DNA of 64,000 nt from Arachis hypogaea. Its lineage: Eukaryota; Streptophyta; Magnoliopsida; Fabales; Fabaceae. Shown here one piece after another: positions 20,467 through 32,336 of this stretch. The translations under genes were made by a program, and so were the position numbers. The notes under the pieces were generated by a model that was not told the DNA's origin, did not search any database, and saw only the letters and a program-made list of their open reading frames with translations. The stretch spans positions 50,999,213 to 51,063,212 of the forward strand of contig NC_092054.1 of assembly GCF_003086295.3 (NCBI RefSeq). The letters are read 5' to 3'. Position 1 is the first letter of the stretch; the number at the start of each line of letters is the position of its first letter.

Positions 20467-21388
20467 TTGTTCGAGTTTGGACAACTGACGGTTTATCTTG
20501 TTACTTAGATTAGGAATAATTTATTTTTGTTGGTTTAGAGTCACTAAATTTGAGTCTTTTATTTGAGTTTATTTTCATATTTTAAGTTTGGTATCAATTG
20601 CATGCTTTTATTTTCTTTCAATTTTTCGAATTTTCATGTTCTTAGTTCTTTCTTGATCTTTAAAAATTCTAAGTTTGGTGTGTTCTTTATGTTTTCCTTT
20701 AAATTTTCAAAAATTTGTGTTTGATTTTCTAAAAATTTTAAGTTTGGTGTCCCTTGTGTTTTTATTTACTTAAATTTTTCAAAAATTTGTTCTTGGTGTT
20801 CATCTTGATCTTCAAAGTGTTCTTGGTGTTCATTTTGACATTCAAAATTTTCTTGTATGTTCTCTTTGTTTTGATCTAAAATTTCTAAGTTTAGTGTCAT
20901 TTTGTTATTTTTCTCTTTCCTCATTAAAATTCAAAAATAAAAAAATTATCTTTTCCTTATTTTACTCATAAATTTCGAAATTTTGCATTAAATTAGTCAA
21001 AGATTTTCAAAATCATATCTTTTTTTAGTCAAGTCAAAATTCTAATTTCAAAAATTGATCTTTTCAAATCTTTTTCAAAAATCAAATCTTTTTAATTTCT
21101 TCAATCATATCTTTTCAATCATAGCTTTTTTTATTAAATTGCAATCATATCTTCTCAATCTTAACTTCTTCAAAATAATTTTCAATCATATCTTTTTGAT
21201 TGCTAATTCCAAATTTTTTTTAATTAATTAATTTAGTTTTCAATTTGCTTTTATTTTATTTTCTTCTAATTTTCAAAACTTTTATTTTATTTTTTATTTA
21301 TTTTGTTTTATTTTTTCGTTTACTTTTAATTAAATAAAACAAAAAAAATAATTTAAAAAAAATTCATATCAATTCGCTTTTCTCCATC
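20467..21388 (+). other. Element C leader
   Basis: This AT-rich untranslated leader has TAAGTTTGGTGT copies near 20670 and 20740 and a variant near 20583. There is no gene. Confidence 0.75.
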
Positions 21389-24300
21389 ATGGACAAAAGT
21401 GGAAGTGAACAGTCCAGAAGGACTCTGGGGTCATATGCTAACCCCATTACAGCTGCATATAGGAGTAGCATCTGTATACCTCCCATCAAAGCAAGCAGTT
21501 TTGAGCTAAATCCTCAGCTCATTATCATGGCGCAGCAAAATTGCCAGTATTCCGGTCTTCCACAGGAAGAACCTACTGAGGTTCTGGCACAGTTCTTACA
21601 AATTGCTGACACAGTACGTGATAAAGAAGTGGATCAGGATGTCTACAGATTATTACTGTTTTCATTTACTGTAAAAGATCAAGCTAAGAGGTGGTTAAAT
21701 AACCAACCCACAGCAAGAATAAAAACATGGAAACAGTTATTAGACAAATTCCTGAATCAATTTTACCCTCCAAAAAGGATGACACAGCTGAGACTGAACA
21801 TCCAATGCTTTAAAAAAAAGGATCATGAATCTCTTTATAATGCCTGGGAGAGGTACAGAGGGATGCTAAGAAAATGCCCCTCTGAAATATTTTCAGAATG
21901 GGTACAGTTAGACATCTTCTACTATGGGCTTACAGAAAAAGCTCAGATGTCTCTAGACCACTCAGCTGGTGGATCTATACACATGAGGAAGACGATTGAA
22001 GAGGCTCAAGAACTTATAGATACGATTGCTAAAAATCAACATTTGTACTCTAGCAGTGAGTCCTCCATAAAAGAAGAAGCTAGGGCAGTAACAACTGACC
22101 CTAATCCTCAAGAACAGATTATTGAGCTTAATCAACAATTACTCCTTATGACAAAACAATTAGCAGAATTTAAAGAGATGCTCCAAGACACTAAAAATGC
22201 TAACAAGAATATGGAAGCACAATTAAATCAGACAAGACAGTAGCTATCTAAACAAATAACAGAAGAATGCCAAGTTGTTCAACTAAGGAGTGGGAAGACA
22301 TTGAATAGTTCAGCCCAAAGTAGCAAAAAGCCAAGAAAAGAACAACTGACAGAGGATGACCAAACTGTTGTCCAAAATCCCTCTGAGGACAGCAAGAGCC
22401 CAGAGAGGAATAATTTTGGCGTTCAAATGCCAGCAAAAGGTGAAAAATTGGCGTTAAACGCCCAGTGGGTGCCCACTTCTGGCGTTCAAATGCCAGAAAA
22501 GGGTGGGAAGTCGGCATTAAATACCCATCCAGCACCCAATCCTGGTGTTCAAACGCCAATGAGGGATCAGACACCTACAAGTGCTGATAGTAACCCCTCT
22601 AAGAAGGCTTCTCCAACCACCTCTGTAGGGAATAAACCTGCAACAACTAAGGTTGAAGAATATAAAGCCAAGATACCTTATCCTCAAAAACTCCGCCAAG
22701 CGGAGCAGGATAAATAATTTGCTCGCTTTGTAGACTAACTCAAGACTCTTGAGATAAAGATCCCATTTGCAGAGGCACTTGAGCAAATACCCTCTTATGC
22801 TAAGTTTATGAAAGAGATCTTAAGTCATAAGAAGGATTGGAGAGAAACTGAAAAGGTGTTTCTCACTGAAGAATGCAGTGCAGTCATTCTGAAAAGCTTA
22901 CCAGAGAAGCTTCAAGATCCAGGAAGCTTTATGATACCATGCACATTAGAGGGTGCTTGCACCAAGACAGCTCTATGTGACCTTGGAGCAAGTATCAACC
23001 TAATACCTGCATCCACTATCAGAAAGCTTGGCTTGACTAAAGAAGTCAAACCAACCCGGCTATGTCTTCAACTTGCTGATGGCTCCATTAAATATCTATC
23101 AGGCATAATTGAAGACATGATTGTCAAGGTTGGGCCATTTGCCTTTTCCACTGACTTTGTAGTGCTGGAAATGGAGGATCACAAGAGTGCAACTCTCATT
23201 CTAGGAAGACCTTTCCTAGCAACTGGACAAACTCTTATTAATGTACAAAAAGGGGAAGTGACCCTGAGAGTCAACGAGGATGAGTTCAAGTTAAATGTTG
23301 TCAAAGCTATGCAGCATCTAGACACATCAAATGAATGCATGAGCACTGATATTATTGACTCTTTGGTGGAAGAGATTAATATGACTGAAAGTCTCGAATC
23401 AGAACTAGAGGACATCTTTAAAGATGTTCAGCCTGATCTGGAGGAATCAGAGGAAATAAAAGAACCTCTGAAAATTCCTCAGGAAGAGGATAAGCCTCCT
23501 AAACCCGAGCTCAAACCACTACCACCATCCCTAAAATATGCATTTCTGGGAGAAGGTGACACTTTTCCAGTGATCATAAGCTCTGCTTTAAATCCACAGG
23601 AAGAGAAAGCACTAATTCAAGTGCTAAGGACACACAAGACAGCTCTTGGGTGGTCCATAAGTGATCTTAAGGGCATTAGTCCAGCAAGATGCATGCACAA
23701 GATCCTATTGGAGGATGATGCTAAGCCAGTGGTTCAACCACAGAGGCGGCTAAATCCAGCCATGAAGGAGGTGGTGCAGAAAGAGGTCACTAAGTTACTA
23801 GAGGCTGGGATTATTTATCCTATTTCTGATAGCCCCTGGGTAAGCCCTGTCCAAGTTGTACCCAAAAAGAGAGGTATGATAGTGGTTCACAATGAAAAGA
23901 ATGAACTGGTTCCTACAAGAACAGTTACAGGGTGGCGTATGTGTATTGACTACAGAAGGCTCAATACAGCCACCAGAAAGGATCATTTTCCTTTACCATT
24001 CATAGACCAGATACTAGAAAGACTAGCAGGTCATGACTATTACTGCTTTTTGGATGGCTATTCAGGCTACAACCAAATTACAGTAGATCCTCAGGACCAA
24101 GAGAAAATAACATTCACATGTCCCTCTGGCGTATTTGCTTACAGAAGGATGCCTTTTGGTCTGTGCAATGCACCTGCAACCTTTCAGAGGTGCATGCTCT
24201 CTATCTTCTCTGATATGGTAGAGAAATTTTTGGAAGTCTTCATAGATGACTTGTCAGTATTTGGAGACTCATTCAGCTCCTGTCTTGACCATTTAGCACT

Positions 24301-26393
24301 TGTTCTGAAAAGATGCCAAGAGACTAACCTAGTTTTAAACTGGGAAAAATGTCACTTTATGGTGATTGAGGGAATTGTCCTTGGGCATAAAATTTCAAAC
24401 AAGAGAATAGAAGTGGATCAAGCTAAGATGGAGGTAATTGAAAAATTATCACCACCTGCCAATGCTAAGGCAATCAGAAGCTTTCTGGGGCATGCAGGAT
24501 TCTATAGGAGGTTTATAAAGAATTTTTCAAAAATTGCAAAACCTCTGAGCATTCTGCTAGCTGCTGACATGCCATTCGTGTTTGACACAAAGTGTCTGTA
24601 GGCGTTTGAGACCCTGAAAGCTAAGCTGGTCACAGCGCCAGTCATCTCTACACCAAACTGGACATTGCCATTTGAACTAATGTGTGATGCCAGTGACCAT
24701 GCCATTGGTGCAGTGTTGGGATAGAAGCATAACAAGCTTCTGCACGTCATTTACTATGCTAGCCGTGTTTTAAATGATGCACAGAAGAATTACACAACCA
24801 CAGAAAAAGAGTTACTTGCAGTGGTTTATGCCATTGACAAGTTTAGATCCTATTTAATAGGTTCAAAAGTGATTGTGTATACTGACCATGCTGCTCTTAA
24901 ATACCTACTCACAAAGCAGGATTCAAAACCCAGGCTCATAAGATGGGTGTTGCTTCTGCAAGAGTTTGATATAGAAATAAGAGACAGAAAAGGGACAGAG
25001 AACCAGGTAGCTGATCACCTGTCCTGAATAGAACCAGTAGCAGGGGCGTCCCTCCTTCCTACTGAGATCTCTGAAACCTTTTTGGATGAGCAACTCTTTG
25101 CCATTCAGGAGGCACCATGGTTTGCAGACATTGCAAATTATAAAGCTGTGAGGTTCATACCCAATGAGTACAGCAGAGTACAAAGGAAAAAACTAATTTC
25201 TGATGCAAAGTACTACCTATGGGATGAGCCATACCTCTTTAAGAGATGTGCAGACGGAATGATCCGCAGATGTGTACCTAGAGAGGAGGCACAGAAGATC
25301 CTGTGACATTGCCATGGATCACAGTATGGAGGACATTTCGGAGGTGAGCGAACAGCCACTAAGGTCCTCCAAGGTGGCTTCTACTGGCCTACTATCTATA
25401 AAGATGCCCGAGAGTTTGTGCGTAACTATGATAGTTGCCAAAGAGCTGGTAACTTGCCTTATGGTTACGCCATGCCTCAACAAGGGATCTTAGAGATTGA
25501 GTTGTTTGATGTATGGGGCATTGACTTCATGGGTCCTTTCCCACCATCATACTCAAACACTTACATTCTGGTGGCTGTAGACTACGTATCTAAATGGGTA
25601 GAAGCAATTGCCACACACACTAATGATACTAAGACTGTGCTGAAGTTCCTCCAAAAACATATTTTCAGCAGATTTGGTGTTCCCAGAATACTAATCAGTG
25701 ATGGGCACTCATTTCTGCAATAAACAGCTTTACTCTGCTATGGTCAGATATGGAATTAGCCACAAAGTGGCAACTCTGTATCATATACAGACAAATGGGC
25801 AGGCTGAAGTCTCTAACAGAGAACTAAAAAGAATCCTGGAACGGACTGTAATTGCCCATAGAAAGGATTGGGCAAAAAGCTTGGATGATGCTCTGTGGGC
25901 ATACAGAACAGCATTCAAGACTCCTATAGGAACCTCTCCATACCAGCTTGTGTATGGCAAGGCCTATCATCTGCCCATGGAACTAGAACATAAGGCCTAC
26001 TAGGCAACAAGATTCCTAAACCTGGATGCTAAGGTAGCTGGAGAGAAAAGATTGCTCCAGCTGAATGAGCTAGAGGAATTCAGACTCAATGCTTTTGAAA
26101 ATGCAAAAATTTATAAGGAGAAAGCAAAAAGGTGGCATGACAAGAAATTGTCATCTAGAGTCTTTGAACCAGGACAGAAGGTTCTGTTGTTTAACTCTAG
26201 GCTCAAATTATTCCCCGGAAAATTAAAATCCCGGTGGAGGGGACCATATGTGATTACAGGTGTGTCACCATATGGATATGTTGAGCTTCAGGATTTTGAC
26301 TCTGATAAAAAGTTCATTGTTAATGGACAGATAATCAAACATTATCTTGAAAGCAATTTTGAGCAAGAATGCTCAAAACTGAGGCTTGAATAA
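21389..26393 (+). pseudogene. gag-pol: Element C gag-pol polyprotein (broken by at least seven stops and one frameshift)
   Basis: A single register runs from ATG 21389 to about 25707. The Gag core (RWLNNQP, ESLYNAWERYRG) is followed by a linker carrying a dyad array, then protease (DLGASINLIP, ILGRPFLATG; ~22970-23230), RT ([33 protein letters not shown], active-site FIDD instead of the commoner YxDD; ~23850-24330), RNase H ([32 protein letters not shown]; ~24680-24930) and integrase ([23 protein letters not shown]; ~25300-25850). Stops: 22241, 22715, 22736, 24599, 24722, 25025 and 25304, plus 26001 in the shifted frame. A 2-bp loss near 25707 shifts the frame. One Cys of the integrase zinc finger is Tyr (NYDSC; F has NCDSC). 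Most stops replace CAG/CAA or TGG. Confidence 0.92.
22427..22560 (+). repeat. Dyad array inside the gag-protease linker (C)
   Basis: Five copies of the TGGCGTT..AACGCCA dyad lie in frame within coding sequence. They encode repeated pieces such as GVQMP and LALNAQ. F has the equivalent array (37165-37338), and non-coding arrays of the same dyad lie after pol. Confidence 0.85.
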
Positions 26394-26434
26394 AGCTCAG
26401 TCAAGGTCTAGCTAAAGATAATAAAGAAGCGCTT

Positions 26435-26452
26435 GCTGGGAGGCAACCCAGC
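26435..26452 (+). other. Post-pol conserved stem-loop (C copy)
   Basis: GCTGGG-AGGCAA-CCCAGC is a perfect 6-bp stem that lies about 40 nt after the pol stop and is preceded by AAAGAAGCGCTT. It is the best preserved of three copies (B 8893, F 49746). Confidence 0.65.
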
Positions 26453-26585
26453 CATTAGCAGGTTATTTATTTTATAAATACTTAGAGGAGTTTAATATAA
26501 ATTCTCTTCAAGATTAATCATCAAAATTGAAAGAATTCACAGAGTTACAGAAAGATTCAGCACAAAAAGCAGAGAAAAGGAGCTC

Positions 26586-26792
26586 ACTGGCAAGAAAACA
26601 CCAGTAAGGAGCATTTTGGGTGTTAAACGCCAGAATGGGTACCATTTTGGGTGTTTAACGCCAGAATTACAGCATCCTGGGCGTTCAGAAAAACGCCCAG
26701 TAACAAAGGATTTCTGGTGTTTAACGCCAGCCAGGGTACCTGGCTGGGCGTTAAACACCCACAATTGCCAACATATGGGCGTTAAACGCCAG
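26586..26792 (+). repeat. GGCGTT-AACGCC dyad array after pol (C)
   Basis: About six dyads (for example TGGGCGTTAAACACCCA and TGGGCGTTAAACGCCA) lie between the post-pol stem-loop and the internal TATA. The order is the same as in B and F. Confidence 0.85.
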
Positions 26793-27134
26793 AAAGGCAG
26801 GGGGAGGAGATTTTGTTTTCCACTTCAAAATTTTTCAAATTTTCATGTTTTGACTCATAATTTTCTGCATAAACATGTTTCAAACTTGCATCATTCATCC
26901 TCAATTTTCAAAAATTCAACACTTTTCTAAATCTCTTTTCAAATTACTTTCAAATCCTTCCCAAATCTTCTTCAAAAAACTCAAGTATCTTTTCAATTTC
27001 TTTCCAAATCTTTTCAAACTCATCATATCATCTCTTATTTTTTAGATGCATAACCAAAATTTTCATATTTCTTCCACCAATCATATCTCTATGTCATATC
27101 TCTTTCAAAATTTTCAAAATCCATCCCCTCCTCT

Positions 27135-27142
27135 TATAAATA
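27135..27142 (+). promoter_or_regulatory. Internal TATA box of the extra ORF (C)
   Basis: TATAAATA follows a C-rich run (CATCCCCTCC) and precedes a CT-rich leader. It is 150 bp upstream of the ATG at 27285. Confidence 0.6.
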
Positions 27143-27212
27143 CACATTCGGCCATCCCCCCCTCCACCATTCGAATTTTTTTCTTCTCCTTTCTCTCCCC
27201 TTTCCTTTTGTT

Positions 27213-27230
27213 TTGCTTGAGGGCAAGAAA
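27213..27230 (+). promoter_or_regulatory. Hairpin module, internal copy (C)
   Basis: TTGCTTG-AGGG-CAAGAAA forms a 7-bp stem with one G-A mismatch. ATGTTTGGTGTG follows. The hairpin ends 54 nt before the ATG, as in F (54) and B (55). Confidence 0.7.
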
Positions 27231-27284
27231 ATCTCTATGTTTGGTGTGTTTTTCGTGACCACTGAGCTAAGACTCATCAAGATC

Positions 27285-28415
27285 ATGGCTCCTAAGGGAA
27301 AATAAACCAATTCAAGAGGCAAGAAAGAGAATACTCCAAAGAGTCTTTGGAATCAAGAGAGGTTCTTAACCAAAGAACATGCAGACCATTACCATAAAAT
27401 AATGGGTCTGAGGTCAGTGATCCCAGAAGTTAAATTCAATCAAAAAGAAGATGAATATCCGGAGATCCAATAGCAAATTTGAAATAGAGGATAGGAAATT
27501 CTAGCTAATCCTGAAACAAAGGTTGGAAGAAACATGGTTCAGGAATTCTACTCGAATCTGTGGCTAACAGATAAGCATAGAATAATTGGAACCGCCTTTC
27601 ACACCTACCGAACTATGGTAAGAGGGAGGCTTATTTACTTCCATCTGGACAAAATAAGAGAGGTCTTCAAACTGCCTAAACTACAAGATGATCCAGAATC
27701 CTTTAATAGGAGAATGGTGAGAGTAGATAAGGGGTTGGATCAAGTTCTAGAGGACATATGCCTTCCTGGAACTAAGTGGATAACCAATTCAAAAGGTGTC
27801 CCAAACCAACTCAAGAGGGGAGATCTCAAACCAGTCGCAAGAGGCTGGTTGGACTTCATTGGGCGTTCTATATTGCCCACTAGCAACCGCTCTGAGGTCA
27901 CTGTCAAAAGAGCAGTGATAATTCATTGTATTATGCTGGGAAAAGAAGTGGAGATTCATCATCTGATTTCTTGTGAGATTTACACGATTGCAAACAAGAA
28001 CTCCACTGAAGCCAAACTGGCTTACCCAAGCTTAATTTCTCTGCTATGTAAAGATGCTGGGGTAAGGATGGGAGTAGATGAATTCATCCCAATTGAACAC
28101 CCAATCACCAAGAAGTCAATGGAAGGACAAGTGCAAGACAACTCCATCAAAAGGAGGGAACAGAAATTCCTCCCAGAAATCCCTGAAATTGACTACTAGA
28201 CCCGCCTAGAAGCATCTGTTACCAAGCTGCAAGAAGCTATGGAACAACTTAAGGAAGAATAGCAGAATCAAAAATGCATGCTCTACAAGCTGCTGAAGGA
28301 ACAGGAGAAGCAGGGGTGTGAGCTACAGGAGCTGAAGCGTCAGAAGCTCTCCCTTGAAGGACCAAACACCCCACAGATTGAAGGAGCATTCACTGCTCAA
28401 AATCAAGGTTGTTGA
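27285..28415 (+). pseudogene. Extra ORF of element C (multiple stops)
   Basis: It is homologous to B's intact 382-residue ORF. One register of 376 codons runs from ATG 27285 (MAPKGK) to TGA 28413-28415. It is interrupted by TAA 27303, three stops near 27470-27500, TAG 28197 and a TAG near 28260. The longest open piece, 27534-28199, holds the core: VQEFYSNLW, TMVRGRLIYF, GDLKPVARGW, PTSNRSEVTV and HHLISCEIYTIA. The C-terminal part is a coiled-coil-like Lys/Gln/Glu-rich stretch (LKEQEKQG). Function unknown; not expressed as a full protein. Confidence 0.82.
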
Positions 28416-29501
28416 GTCCTAACTCTGTGATAACCTCTATTATTAGAAATCTATTTTAAGAGTCATTTATTTTTTCTGTTTTTAATTTTCTGTCTTCTAT
28501 TATTATTGGTTTGCTCTTATATTTATTTTTGAGTCTTATTTTCATTCCATGATTAATAAAATTTAAAGTTTATGTCTTAAAGCTATGAATGTCCTATGAA
28601 TCCATCACCTTTCTTAAATAAAAAGTGTTTTTAATTGCAAAAGAAAAAGAAGTACATGAATTTCAAATTTTAAAACAGATTAATTATTTTGATGTGGTGG
28701 CAATACTTTTTGTTTTTCTAAATGAATGCGTGAACAGTGTATATTTTTGAATTTGTTGTCCATGAATGTTAAAATTGTTGGCTCTTGAAAGAATGATGGA
28801 AAAGGAGAAATGTTATTGATGATCTGAAAAATCATAAAAATAATTCTTGAAGCAAGAAAAAGCAGTGAATTCTAAAAAAAAAGAGAGAGAGAAAAAGCAA
28901 GCAGAAAAAGCCAATAGCCCTTTAAACCAAAAGGCAAGGGTGAAATAAAAAAGGGATCCAAGGCTTTGAGCATCAGTGGCTAGGAGGGCCCACAGGAATA
29001 AAATCCTGGCCTAAGCGGCTAAACCAAGCTGTCCTTAACCATGTGCTTGTGGCGTGAAGGTGTCAAGTAAAAACTTGAGACTGAGCGGTTAAAGTTGTGG
29101 TCCAAAAGAAAAAAGAGTGTGCTTAAGAGCTCTTGACACCTCTAATTAGGGACTCTAGCAAAGCTGAGTCACAATCTGAAAAGGTTCACCCAGTTATGTG
29201 TCTGTGGCATCTATGTATCCGGTGGTAATACTGGAAAACAAAATGCTTAGGGTCACGGCCAAGACTCATAAAGTAGCTGTGTTCAAGAATCAACATACTA
29301 TACTAAGAGAATCAATAACACTATCTGAATTCTAAGTTCCTATAGATGCCAATCATTCTGAACTTCAAAGGAAAAAGTGAGATTCCAAAACTGTTCAGAA
29401 GCAAAAAGCTAATAGCCCCGCTCATCTAATTAAGACTGATCTTCATATATATTTTTGGAATTCATTGTATATTCTCTTCTTTTTATCCTATTTGATTTTC
29501 A
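28416..29501 (+). other. Element C 3' untranslated region
   Basis: It is colinear with the equivalent regions of B and F and contains AATAAA at 28617-28622 and an A-rich stretch near 28880. No gene. Confidence 0.75.
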
Positions 29502-29539
29502 GTTTCTTGGGGACAAGCAACAATTTAAGTTTGGTGTTG
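29502..29539 (+). promoter_or_regulatory. Hairpin module, terminal copy (C)
   Basis: GTTTCTTG-GGGA-CAAGCAAC (29502-29521) forms an 8-bp stem with one T-C mismatch. AATTTAAGTTTGGTGTTG follows and the LTR begins at 29540. There are 18 nt between stem and LTR, the same as in B and F. Confidence 0.75.
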
Positions 29540-31069
29540 TGATGAGCGGATAATTTATACGCTTTTTGGCATTGTTTTTAGTATGTTTTTAGTATGTTTT
29601 AGTTAGTTTTTATTATGTTCTTATTAGTTTTTATTCAAAAATCAAATTTCTGGACTTTACTTTGAGTTTGTGTATTTTTCTGTGATTTCAGGTATTTTCT
29701 GGCTGAAATTGAGGGACCTGAGCAAAAATCTGATTCAGAGGCTAAAAAAGGACTACAGATGCTATTGGAGTCTGACCTCCCTGCACTCGAAGTGGAATTT
29801 TTGGAGCTATAGATACCCAATTGGCGCGCTCTTAATTGCGTTGGAAAGTAGACATCCTGGGCTTTCCAGAAATATATAATAGTCCATACTTTTCCCGAGA
29901 TTTGATGGCCCAAATTGGCGTTTTAAGTCAGCATAAAAATTCTGGCGTTTTGGCATAAAAGTTGGAGTTAAACGCCCAAACTGGCACAAAAGCTGGCGTT
30001 TAACTCCAAGAAAAGTCTCTACACATGAAAGCTTCAATGCTCAGCCCAAGCACACACCATGTGGGCCCTGGAAGTAGATTTTTACACTAAACACCCTAGC
30101 TTACTCATTTTCTGTAACCCTAGGTCACTAGTTGATTATAAAAACCACTTTTAGTGATTCATTTTGTACCTCATGACACTCTACACGTTTCATATTGTAT
30201 CTTCTATGGCATGAGTCTCTAAACCCCATTGTTGGGGGTGAGGAGCTCTGCTGTTCTTCATGAATTAATGCAATTACTACTGTTTTCCATTCTATCACGC
30301 TTGCTTCTATTCTAAGATATTCATTCGCACTTCAACCTGATGAATGTGATGATCCGTGACAATCATCATCATTCTCACCAATGAATGCATGCCTGACAAC
30401 CACCTCAGTTCTACATGCAATCAAGCTTGAATGTGTATCTCTTGGGTTTCTAATCTAAGATTGGAACCTTCGTGGTATAGGCTAGAATTACTGGCGGCCA
30501 TTCCTGAGATCCAGAAAGTCTAAACCTTGTCTGTGGTATTCCGAGTAGGATCTGGGAAGGGATGACCGTGACGAGCTTCAAACTCGTGAGTGTTGGGCGT
30601 GTGACAGACGCAAAAGGATCAATAGATCCTATTCCAACATGTTTGAGAACCAACAGTTGATTAGTCGTGCGGTGACAGCGCATTTGGAACATTTTCACTG
30701 AGAGGACGGGAAGTAGCCATTGACAACGGTGATGCCCAACATAAAGCTTGCCATGGAAGGAGCCTTGCGTGCATGAAGAAGAAGACAGTAGGAAAGCAGA
30801 GATTCAAAAGACAAAGCATCTCCAAAACCTCAACCTGTTCTTCATTACTGCATAACAAGTATTTATTTCATGTTCTTTTACCTTTTACAATTAAATCTGA
30901 GAATTATTGATATCATGACTAAGAGTTACAAGATAACCATAGCTTGCTTCAAGCCGACAATCTCCGTGGGATTGACCCTTACTCACGTAAGGTATTACTT
31001 GGACGACCCAGTGCACTTGCTGGTTAGTTGTGCGGAGTTGCAAAAGTGTGATTGTAATTTCATGCACCA
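29540..31069 (+). repeat. Element C 3' LTR
   Basis: The LTR is 1530 bp. It differs from the 5' LTR by scattered substitutions and small indels (for example a shortened dyad near 29940). It ends TTTCATGCACCA where the 5' copy has TTTCGTGCACCA. TATA lies at 30137-30144. Confidence 0.92.
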
Positions 31070-31074
31070 AGAGC

Positions 31075-31745
31075 ATAACATGAAGGAGAGATTGGTGGAG
31101 AATGAGGGAAGTTACTTTGTATTGGAACAATTGGAGGAAGCTATAATTTTTGAAGAAAAGGAAGTGGTTGAAGACTTAGGAGATGCGGAGCCTCCATGGG
31201 AACATAGAGTTGAAGAGAACCCCTTCAAGAAGATTGAATTTGATGCTAAGGAGGAATGTGCACAACCTCCAAGGCATATTCCATATGAAGACTTTGATGG
31301 GATAGAGCAAGAATTGAGTTTCCTTGGTGATGAAGATCAAGCATCAAGTATTAGTGGTGAAGAATCCTTTGAGCTTGAAGAACCTTCTCCCAGTGAATTT
31401 GAAGGCAATATGGAAGTAAAATTCTCTCACCTTCCCATTTATGATTTGAGTAAGGGAAAAGGCTTAGATAGAATTGATGAACAAAGGATTGAAATTAAGG
31501 GATCATGTGAAGAGGTGGAAGTCCTTAAAAAGAGGAGGACGGGAGTTGGATACGCTTTATCAAGACCCTTGGAATCTTCTTTACCTAGGTTGTCATCTAC
31601 TCCTTCATTTGAGTGGGTGAAATTTATTTCTATTAGCTTTATTATCCCACTTGAATATAGTTTGCTTGAAACGGATGGCCAACTTAGGGAACTTTGTGGG
31701 ATGAAGCGTAAGCGAAAAAGAATTTGTGGTTGGCGTTGCAAATAA
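31075..31745 (+). pseudogene. Element G ORF, 3' piece (acidic)
   Basis: It continues the register of 18001-18907 after removal of C, with EHNMKERLVE as the first residues. It is Glu/Asp-rich (IIFEEKEVVEDLG) and ends with a basic cluster, MKRKRKRICGW, and TAA at 31743. No known domain. C's insertion creates a continuous open frame from LTR sequence at 30870 into this piece. Confidence 0.7.
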
Positions 31746-32336
31746 AGGCTCATTTTGGTTGATATATCAAAGGTGGAATATAAAGGTTGGAGTAGTGCTC
31801 AATTAGAGGGGTCTAGGAGGATTGTTGGGCACTTCATCGAGAATTCATCTTGCTTGCCACCCGGATGGACTAATAATGATCAACTTTAAGATGGATGTGA
31901 AAATAGAGTGTGGGATCCCGGATTACAAGATGAGGACCACTTTTGGGAGCCCATAATCTATGAAGAACTCCATCAAAGCTTGGGAAAATTGAACTTGAAG
32001 AATGGAGCTTATTGGAGACTCAAGCATTGGTGGATGTTCCAAGATAGCTTCAAGCACAAGCCACCTTGAGAGGAGCTCCCCATAAGTCCAACTTAAGGAT
32101 AATAAACAAAAGTGCTAGGTGCGAGACACCCCCACCATGGTAAACTCTTTTCATTTTTCCCTTTTGTACATATTGGTAAAGTAGGTTTAATCCCATGTTT
32201 TTTTTAGTTTGTTGAGTTTACTTGGTAGTATAATATGATAAATAAGGTTTTAGGGTGTTTTGGTAACTGTTTGGAGGTTTGGAAGGCTTGCTTTAGTGCA
32301 AGAACTTGGAAAAATTTTGAAAAACAAAGCACCAAC
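31746..32336 (+). other. Element G region downstream of its ORF
   Basis: The first ~320 bp still look protein-derived, with phrases such as HPGWTNND in degenerate frame, but I find no sustained open frame. No gene is called. Confidence 0.5.

Larger units (their letters stand above)
18908..31069 (+). mobile_element. Element C: full-length Athila-type retrotransposon (12.2 kb)
   Basis: The order is 5' LTR 18908-20442, primer-binding site, leader, gag-pol 21389-26393, dyad array, extra ORF 27285-28415, 3' untranslated region, hairpin module, 3' LTR 29540-31069. It carries every gene an autonomous element of this group needs, but the pol and extra ORFs are broken. The two LTRs are 1535 and 1530 bp and look very similar, so the insertion is relatively recent. 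In size and layout it fits my recollection of the Arachis FIDEL family (not verified). Confidence 0.92.
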
